DNA of 64,000 nt, taken from the NCBI GenBank assembly GCA_944380885.1, contig CALWIZ010000003.1, positions 1 to 64,000 on the forward strand, given 5' to 3'. Position numbers and translations under genes: made by a program. The notes beneath the pieces were generated by a model. The model worked only from the letters and a program-made list of their open reading frames with translations. It was not told the DNA's origin and made no database searches. Positions 58,199 to 64,000 of the stretch are shown one piece after another. Position 1 is the first letter of the stretch; every line of letters starts with the position of its first letter. The stretch is from an uncultured Clostridia bacterium. GTDB lineage: Bacteria > Bacillota > Clostridia > Oscillospirales > Acutalibacteraceae.

Positions 58199-61098
58199 TT
58201 TGCACCTCCTGCATATTCATCCAGATGAAATTCCCGGCGTTTTCTGGAAATTTCCGAATTCATATCATTATTGTATATCAGTAATTGTCTGCGCGCATCA
58301 AGATCCTCGTCAACAGAGGTTCTGAAGGCGCTGGTCAGTGAACGGCTGATGACGTAGCTGCCCGGGATCTGTTCAACTGCAGTAACACTTTTCCATTGCT
58401 CGGTCAGAAGCTTATACTCGTTTCCGGTCCATCCGAGGCTTTCCATAGCAACGGTATTCGCCGGGGTATAACGGGCAGCCACTCCCATTATTGATTCAAG
58501 CCTGTTGCCATAGACTGACTGAGTTTCACTGCCGGTCCACCACTCTATAAATTCAAAGGCTTCATTTTCTATGCCCTTTTCAAGACAGGAGTTGAGCATA
58601 ATGGCGGCGGTTCCGGTTGAGGTTTGAGAACGGTCAATGCTCCCGTCTTCCTTGGGAGTCCCCGGAATAAGAGCCATTTCCCACAGTCCTTTAAGCTCCG
58701 GAGCCGCCGCAGTCAGCTGATTATACATATTATAGGTTTGTATCCCCATAGCCACTTCTCCCGTCCTGAAGCGGTTGTAAAAATTCACTTCGCGCTCAAG
58801 ACCGTATTTAGTATAAAGCTCGGTCCATTTTATAAAAGCGTCTGCCGCAATATTAGTATCAAAAAGCGTAGCCGATAGATCATCGTTAAAATATCTTCCG
58901 CCAGACTGATAAAGAAATTTATCAAAGGTAGTTATGCCAACTGAAATACCCGGTGTGGCCGAATTGGTTTCCGGAATTGCAACCTGAAGATTATTTTGCT
59001 GCAGAACAGTCAGAACATCATAAAACTGTTCCCACGTGTCCGGAGGATTAATGCCGAGACTTTCAAAAATATCGGTACGGTAGAAAAGCATGTCAAATAT
59101 CTGCGTTTCCGGAACGGCATAAATACCACCGTTATATATGTATGAATTCCATGCGTTCGGCTGAATTTCATTATTAAGCTTTGTAAGATCAAACTGCGAC
59201 AAATCAACCAAAGCACCCCGCATCGCCAAATTGACCGGCAAATCATGTGTTACCATAAGAGCGACATCCGGTCCTTTGCCCGCTAAAGTGGCCTGTATCA
59301 AAACAGTACCGGTGTTTACAAGGCTTAAATTCACTCCAATACCGTAATCAGGCGAAAAATCATCAGTGATAAGGCTTTCAAGCACCTGCGCCTGATCACG
59401 GCCGCAGGACACCCAAACCAAAATTTCTTTTTCGTAGCCCCCGGCACTGCTTATGTTATTATAGTCGCCTGCATACGAGGACAAAAATCTCTTTAATCCG
59501 AAACCGAAAGACTCAAAAAAACCTGCTTCGGCCCGCGGACGCTCGCCCCCACCGGCCACTGTGGCAAAATAATCAAGCTCCAGCGGCTGCTCACTTAATT
59601 GAAGCAATAAAGAGCCTATACTTGTTATAAGATCACTGAAGCGGGATATACGTTCGGGAATTTCATAAGACTTATCGATAAGCTCACCAAGAAACGCTGC
59701 GGTTTCATCGATACCGGATGCAATCGTTCCGGAAGTGCCGGTGACCTCCGCAATATCATTTGACAATTCGACAAGCCGGTCTTTGATATCAGCCAAACCG
59801 TCTTTAAGACCGGGTATCTGTTTTTCCAGCGAATAATCACGGTAAATATCAGGCGAGCTGCCTGTAACCATTATGATTGAGCGATAAATCTGTGTCAGAT
59901 CCAATACCGCCTTCTTCACATCGCGCAGCACTCCGCAAAGCTCACCCGGTGATACGGAAAGTGTTACCGTATGCCTGCCTTTTTCAAAATAGAACAGGTA
60001 CGGTTCATCGTCTCCGACTGTTTTGATTTTCCAGTCAAGCGTATATTCAAAAGGGATATTCTTCAATTCGTTGAAAAGCAGCTTGTCATCGACCAAAAGC
60101 CTTCGATAGCTTGTCATACCCTGATTTACGTCTTGTCTGTAACGGAACGCCAGCTCATAAAAGCCACTTTCCTCAATCTCTATTTCCCATGTTAAAGACT
60201 GACCGGAGTATTTCCAGTTTGAGCCTCCGACAATATTGATTCTCTTTTTGACAGGACTTGACGGCATAGTAGCCGCGCTGCTTTTTTCACTTCCCGAGTA
60301 AATCTGCGCCGAATTCTTTACTGAATAATTTTCTGCCTGCCAGTAATCAGTATTTTCCGCATTGTCAGGTTTATTTTTATTGGCTTCAAAATATTCGGCA
60401 TAGCTTACGGACTGTTCCTCTCTGCCAAGCTCAAAACCGCCCAGCAAAAAATCACCGATCACCGTTGTGAAACGGATGGTATGCCTTCCCTCGGTCAGGT
60501 ATATGAAATACGGCTCCTCGTAGTAGCCTTGGGAATCCCAAAGCCAGATTTCATTCCACCGCTTTACTTCTTCGGTATCCGGAAGCCTGTCATTGCCCAT
60601 GCTGTCCTGAATAATGGTTTCACCGGTTTCTTGGTCAGCAACATCGCGCCATATTCTCGGGAGAGAAAGAGCCTCAAGCTCAGAATACGGATATTCGCCG
60701 TCGACCGAAAGTGCAAATTCTATAGACCGATCCGAACCCTTTAAATTAAAATAACTAACATTAACGGCATAAACAGCAGATTGTGTAATATTTACTGTAA
60801 ATTCCGCCCATTCATTGCTTTCTCCGACCAAAACGCCCTGCTTACCGGATTCACTGCGAATTATGGAATTCTGAGCAGCAGAAAGCGCATCAAGACCGAC
60901 AGTAATATTACTGCCGTAATCTTCATCACAATATTCCGTAAAATATGAAAGATACGAGTCGCTGTCGCCTGTAAAAACATATTTGCTGCCTTCAGCTTGT
61001 TCCTCGGAAGCTTCTTCTGCAAAAGCAATACATGGTATAGAACACAGACATAACATAATCGCGAGCGAAACTGCTTCTATCCGTTTCAGAGCCTTCAT
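58195..61098 (-). CDS. large exported solute-binding protein with N-terminal jelly-roll-like modules
   Basis: A 967-residue exported protein with a signal peptide (1-~27, cleavage near AFA-EE) and no lipobox. Residues ~35-230 and ~255-395 are two beta-sandwich, CBM-like modules, each ending in a parallel motif (LTEGRHTIRFT, FEKGRHTVTLS). Residues ~405-490 are helical, perhaps a coiled coil (KDGLADIKDRLVELSNDIAE). Residues ~560-940 are a family 1 sugar-binding fold (GPDVALMVTHDLPVNLAMRG, PDTWEQFYDVLTVLQ). About twice the usual length for a binding protein. It may hold a polymer with its modules while feeding the channel. AAGGAG SD. Confidence 0.8.
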   Translation of the reverse strand: MKALKRIEAVSLAIMLCLCSIPCIAFAEEASEEQAEGSKYVFTGDSDSYLSYFTEYCDEDYGSNITVGLDALSAAQNSIIRSESGKQGVLVGESNEWAEFTVNITQSAVYAVNVSYFNLKGSDRSIEFALSVDGEYPYSELEALSLPRIWRDVADQETGETIIQDSMGNDRLPDTEEVKRWNEIWLWDSQGYYEEPYFIYLTEGRHTIRFTTVIGDFLLGGFELGREEQSVSYAEYFEANKNKPDNAENTDYWQAENYSVKNSAQIYSGSEKSSAATMPSSPVKKRINIVGGSNWKYSGQSLTWEIEIEESGFYELAFRYRQDVNQGMTSYRRLLVDDKLLFNELKNIPFEYTLDWKIKTVGDDEPYLFYFEKGRHTVTLSVSPGELCGVLRDVKKAVLDLTQIYRSIIMVTGSSPDIYRDYSLEKQIPGLKDGLADIKDRLVELSNDIAEVTGTSGTIASGIDETAAFLGELIDKSYEIPERISRFSDLITSIGSLLLQLSEQPLELDYFATVAGGGERPRAEAGFFESFGFGLKRFLSSYAGDYNNISSAGGYEKEILVWVSCGRDQAQVLESLITDDFSPDYGIGVNLSLVNTGTVLIQATLAGKGPDVALMVTHDLPVNLAMRGALVDLSQFDLTKLNNEIQPNAWNSYIYNGGIYAVPETQIFDMLFYRTDIFESLGINPPDTWEQFYDVLTVLQQNNLQVAIPETNSATPGISVGITTFDKFLYQSGGRYFNDDLSATLFDTNIAADAFIKWTELYTKYGLEREVNFYNRFRTGEVAMGIQTYNMYNQLTAAAPELKGLWEMALIPGTPKEDGSIDRSQTSTGTAAIMLNSCLEKGIENEAFEFIEWWTGSETQSVYGNRLESIMGVAARYTPANTVAMESLGWTGNEYKLLTEQWKSVTAVEQIPGSYVISRSLTSAFRTSVDEDLDARRQLLIYNNDMNSEISRKRREFHLDEYAGGAK

Positions 61099-61130
61099 TT
61101 AGGTTATACTCCTTTTATAGACTTAGACCG

Positions 61131-61162
61131 CCCGCACCTGCCGTTTTCCAGGCAGGTGCGGG
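61131..61162. other. GC-rich hairpin between the surface protein and the binding protein
   Basis: A perfect 12-bp stem CCCGCACCTGCC with GGCAGGTGCGGG, loop 8 nt, with no T-run on the minus strand. It may only partly stop transcription from the surface protein gene or protect the transcript end. No promoter was found between it and the binding-protein start. Confidence 0.55.
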
Positions 61163-61189
61163 GAAAATATAATTTACCGCTGCCGATAT

Positions 61190-64000
61190 TTATTTGCCCG
61201 ACTGTTTTTTTCTGCGATATATTACAAAGCCAAGCACACAGCCGAGTACACAAACGACCGCTATAATGATTAAGACTATCACAAGAGGACTTAGACCGCC
61301 GCTGCTGTCACCGCCCGTAGAAGAAATGCTGTAAATAACCGCGAAGGTTCCGATAACCTCACCGTCCGGATTAAACACCTTCATAACCGTATCTTCGGTC
61401 AATATATAGCTGTCGTCGGTAATTTCAGAGCCGTCGGCGTCATAAAAAGCAACCGTAGCATTTTTAAGTACCAGCGCCCCACTTAATTCGCGTACAGAAA
61501 TATTTTCTTTCAGAAGAACCACACGATGATTTTTTACATCCAGCCTGGCATCAAGCTTACTCTTATCGATCGACAGACTGTATGAAATCTCTTCGTCTTG
61601 CGAATCTGAATCGCCCGGCAAATCTGAATTATTATCCGCTGCCGTGCCGTCGGAATTATTGCTTTCGCTTCCCGAATTTGAAGTGCTGTCCGTATTGGAA
61701 TTATTATTTTCCGTATCAGAGGTATTGTCCGCATCGGTATTATCCCCTGCGCCGGGATCATTTTCCTCGTCGGAGCCGTCTCCGGTGTCGGTATTATCCA
61801 AAGCAGGCGGCTTAGTTGCAGTAATGAGCGCACCGTTTCTTCCGATCGTATACCCGCCGGCAGCCTTGAAGACCGCTGCCTGCTCGCCGCTTCCGAATAC
61901 GGGGATACCCCTTTCGGTATCCATAGTCCAATTATATGTACGGCTTGCGGAATCCCCGTTGTCAAGCATATAAGCCAACTCGCCGTTGCTTACCTGCTGC
62001 CATGTGACCGATTCCACAACACCATCCTGATCTCCCGGGAAGCCTACCGGAACACCTTCCAGATCAATGCCGTTCTGAGCCCAATAATAGCAGTTCTTCA
62101 TAGTGGCCTGCTCGCCGTTGTCGCGCAGCGCAAGGACGCCGATCATTCCGGCGGTGAGAGCGCGTTCCTCGGAGACCGCTATCAGACCTGCGTTATAGCA
62201 GTTTTCGATTTCGCCTAAAAGGTTGTGGGTACCAACAACAGCACCGATATAAGAATCATAATAATTCATAACGGTCAGAGTCCCGGCATTGTACAGATTA
62301 CTGAGCTTGACCTTAGCTTCATGCTTAACCTCATGCGCACCGTCGGTTATAGCGCCGATTATGCCGCCTATATTGCCTTTTTCTTTTATATCATGCGTAC
62401 CTAAATTAATATCACCGTAGTTTGCACAGTATTCAATGGTTGCCTGATAACCGTTTTCCGCCGTGATACCGTTGTTTCTGTCGCTTGAAGCCGACTGACT
62501 CATACGTCCTAAAATACCGCCGACATAACAGTAGCCTGTCAAATCACCGTAGTTGACGCAACCGGAGATTACGGTTTCCTGATCGTGAACAAATATCGCC
62601 GCTGCGATACCGCCTACATAACGAAGCTGATCCTCTTTCTGAGGAGTAAATCCGTCTGTCGGAACCTTAAGAGTTGCATAGTTTGTGCAATCGATAATCT
62701 TAAGAGACGCATTATCGGCACAACCTAAGATACCGCCCGCCTTAGTATAGCGGCAGGTTACAGAGCCCTTAACAACGCAATTCTCAATAAGCGGAACTTC
62801 GGTTGCCTGGTATGATGTATAAACGCTGCCTATAATACCTGCAGCAGAGGGAGCAGAAGTAGTAAGATCGTTGTTAATTGATACTTCTGCAGTAACATTT
62901 TTAATAGAACAAGTGTAACCGTCTCCTGCGTTCATATTACCGAAAAGTCCTAAAGCAGTAATACCTGTAACTGTTTCAAATGTGTTCAGATTATCATCGT
63001 TAATATCGATTTTGAGGTTCTTGATTGTGAAACCGTTACCGTCATAATGACCTGCAAAACCGTTAGTGTTTGATGAACAAATAGGAGTCCACTGCTCGCC
63101 GCGTAAATCTATATCGGCGGTCTGCTTGAAGTAAACGCCGTCAAATTTCTTGCCGACCGATTCGTTGGAAGCGATTGACAAATTGCGTAAATCCTCTTCA
63201 TTGCGAATCTGGTAAGGATCATCCTTAGTACCGCTACCCGCCTTGAAGAGCGGCTCCCTTGTAATCTTCAAGGTATATGTTGTTTCAGAATCGTCCTCGG
63301 CAATAACCTTGATTTCAAAGGTATTCAAACCTATTTCAAGCTCTTTCTCGCCTGCGCCTCTAACTTCAGCACTACCGTCAGAAGCTTCTGCGTTTATGGT
63401 AACCTTCTTAAGCTTCCATACTGCATTTACCGTATAATCGGTTGTATCCTTAGAGAATGTTTCGTTCAATTCAGCTCCCGAAACAGACAAGCTCTTAAGG
63501 GTTGAATCAGAGCTTACTACCTCGTTTGTACGGGTGATTGTGAAATGATAATCTCTCTCAGCACCGTCAGCAGAAGTAACTGTTAGGGTGAATTCGTTTC
63601 TGCCGACTTCAAGTGATTTTTCACCGACATCGCCTGTTACATCACCTGTAGCTCTGGTAAAGTTGAAAATAACCTTATCATTTGCATTTACAACCTTAGC
63701 GGTGTATTTATATACGTTAGGATCAAAGCTCGGGGTGAGCTCTACTGTGCGGTCGGTGCCGGGTTTGCCGACAGTAAGATCAGTGATTTTTGCGCCTGTT
63801 CTTAAAATCGGATAACCGTTCTTAACATACTGCCAATCAGAACCTAATTGCTCAACGAAGGCTTCAGATTCTAAATCAAGCTTTTCAGCTTTTGCATTAG
63901 TGTCAACAGCATCGTAAACGTCGCCGTCATAGTAAATAAAGGTATTGGTTGCGTCACCAAACCCGTTAGGAGTTCCGATAAATTCGCCGCGGACCTTATG
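61190..64000 (-). CDS. large membrane-anchored surface protein with cadherin-like and GLUG-type repeats (5' part missing)
   Basis: The frame is open from the window edge to 61190: 936 residues are visible, without the start. From the N side: a stretch ending FVEQLGSDWQYVKNGYPI, two or more cadherin-like beta-sandwiches (ending FTITRTNEV and YTLKITREP), then a beta-helix/GLUG-like region (FAGHYDGNGFTIKNLKIDI and repeated GGI-G and I-NCYN turns, ~250-600). An Asn/Asp/Ser/Gly-rich stalk, a short beta domain and a C-terminal membrane helix (PLVIVLIIIAVVCVLG) with RRKKQSGK follow. It is probably a glycan-binding or adhesive surface protein. It lies upstream of the transporter genes on the same strand. 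Confidence 0.82.
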   Translation of the reverse strand, partial: HKVRGEFIGTPNGFGDATNTFIYYDGDVYDAVDTNAKAEKLDLESEAFVEQLGSDWQYVKNGYPILRTGAKITDLTVGKPGTDRTVELTPSFDPNVYKYTAKVVNANDKVIFNFTRATGDVTGDVGEKSLEVGRNEFTLTVTSADGAERDYHFTITRTNEVVSSDSTLKSLSVSGAELNETFSKDTTDYTVNAVWKLKKVTINAEASDGSAEVRGAGEKELEIGLNTFEIKVIAEDDSETTYTLKITREPLFKAGSGTKDDPYQIRNEEDLRNLSIASNESVGKKFDGVYFKQTADIDLRGEQWTPICSSNTNGFAGHYDGNGFTIKNLKIDINDDNLNTFETVTGITALGLFGNMNAGDGYTCSIKNVTAEVSINNDLTTSAPSAAGIIGSVYTSYQATEVPLIENCVVKGSVTCRYTKAGGILGCADNASLKIIDCTNYATLKVPTDGFTPQKEDQLRYVGGIAAAIFVHDQETVISGCVNYGDLTGYCYVGGILGRMSQSASSDRNNGITAENGYQATIEYCANYGDINLGTHDIKEKGNIGGIIGAITDGAHEVKHEAKVKLSNLYNAGTLTVMNYYDSYIGAVVGTHNLLGEIENCYNAGLIAVSEERALTAGMIGVLALRDNGEQATMKNCYYWAQNGIDLEGVPVGFPGDQDGVVESVTWQQVSNGELAYMLDNGDSASRTYNWTMDTERGIPVFGSGEQAAVFKAAGGYTIGRNGALITATKPPALDNTDTGDGSDEENDPGAGDNTDADNTSDTENNNSNTDSTSNSGSESNNSDGTAADNNSDLPGDSDSQDEEISYSLSIDKSKLDARLDVKNHRVVLLKENISVRELSGALVLKNATVAFYDADGSEITDDSYILTEDTVMKVFNPDGEVIGTFAVIYSISSTGGDSSGGLSPLVIVLIIIAVVCVLGCVLGFVIYRRKKQSGK

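Noticed and set aside
1-64000. CRISPR array, tRNA and rRNA genes
   Set aside because: No regularly spaced 25-40 bp repeats, cloverleaf with CCA-type end, or rRNA core sequences were noticed on either strand; a covariance search would be the proper test.

Overview
The window looks like chromosomal DNA of a spore-forming, strictly anaerobic clostridial gut bacterium (Oscillospiraceae/Ruminococcaceae-like). The evidence is an oxygen-sensitive class III ribonucleotide reductase (nrdD-nrdG), rubredoxin, three T-box leaders, the IreB/Mini-III/Prp/YwlG set typical of Firmicutes, an L27 with a Prp-cleaved N-terminus, a SpoVT fragment, and TTGACA-17-TATAAT promoters with strong Shine-Dalgarno sites. 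No rRNA, tRNA or CRISPR array was seen.

Left part (1-32 kb) is mostly core genome. It starts with the 5' edge of a probable group II intron inserted just behind the rubredoxin terminator. A secreted NlpC/P60-like protein follows, then a T-box-controlled Lrp-aminotransferase pair, ywlG, T-box-pheST, ireB and a Fur-family gene. A third T-box heads a five-gene operon: a LeuA-like protein without its catalytic residues, an isomerase-acyl-CoA-synthetase fusion, an amidohydrolase, metY and metA. Aligned with the Phe T-box as internal control, the first and third T-boxes both read as leucine codons. Next come an XRE regulator with a probable ACG start, rpsT, a stomatin-like protein, rsmA, a CmpB-like protein, an amino-acid permease, nrdD-nrdG-dut behind NrdR-like boxes, a divergent HTH/lipoprotein pair, and the operon rplU-prp-rpmA-two DUF2007 genes-obgE-mrnC.

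The middle (32-38.6 kb) is an accessory island. A large serine recombinase is fused in frame to codons ~28-end of spoVT, as expected if an integrative element sits inside spoVT; the spoVT 5' end is not in the window. Behind it lie a hipBA toxin-antitoxin pair, decayed mobile-element genes, a small sigma factor, and an integrase cut off after its first domain where the next region begins.

The right part (38.6-64 kb) is a glycan-use locus, entirely on the minus strand. Predicted cytoplasmic enzymes (GH78 alpha-L-rhamnosidase, GH36 alpha-galactosidase, a GH63-like glycosidase, a beta-helix protein, rhamnose mutarotase, a xylose-isomerase-like protein) sit downstream of an eight-gene membrane/transport operon. 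That operon holds a 967-residue binding protein with N-terminal jelly-roll-like modules, a permease pair, an NHL-TPR-Yip1 protein, a DUF5696 protein, a second permease pair and a lipoprotein binding protein, but no ATPase. A large membrane-anchored surface protein runs off the right edge. The inferred job is capture and breakdown of a rhamnose- and galactose-containing plant or mucosal glycan; the central NHL-Yip1/DUF5696 module is the least understood part.
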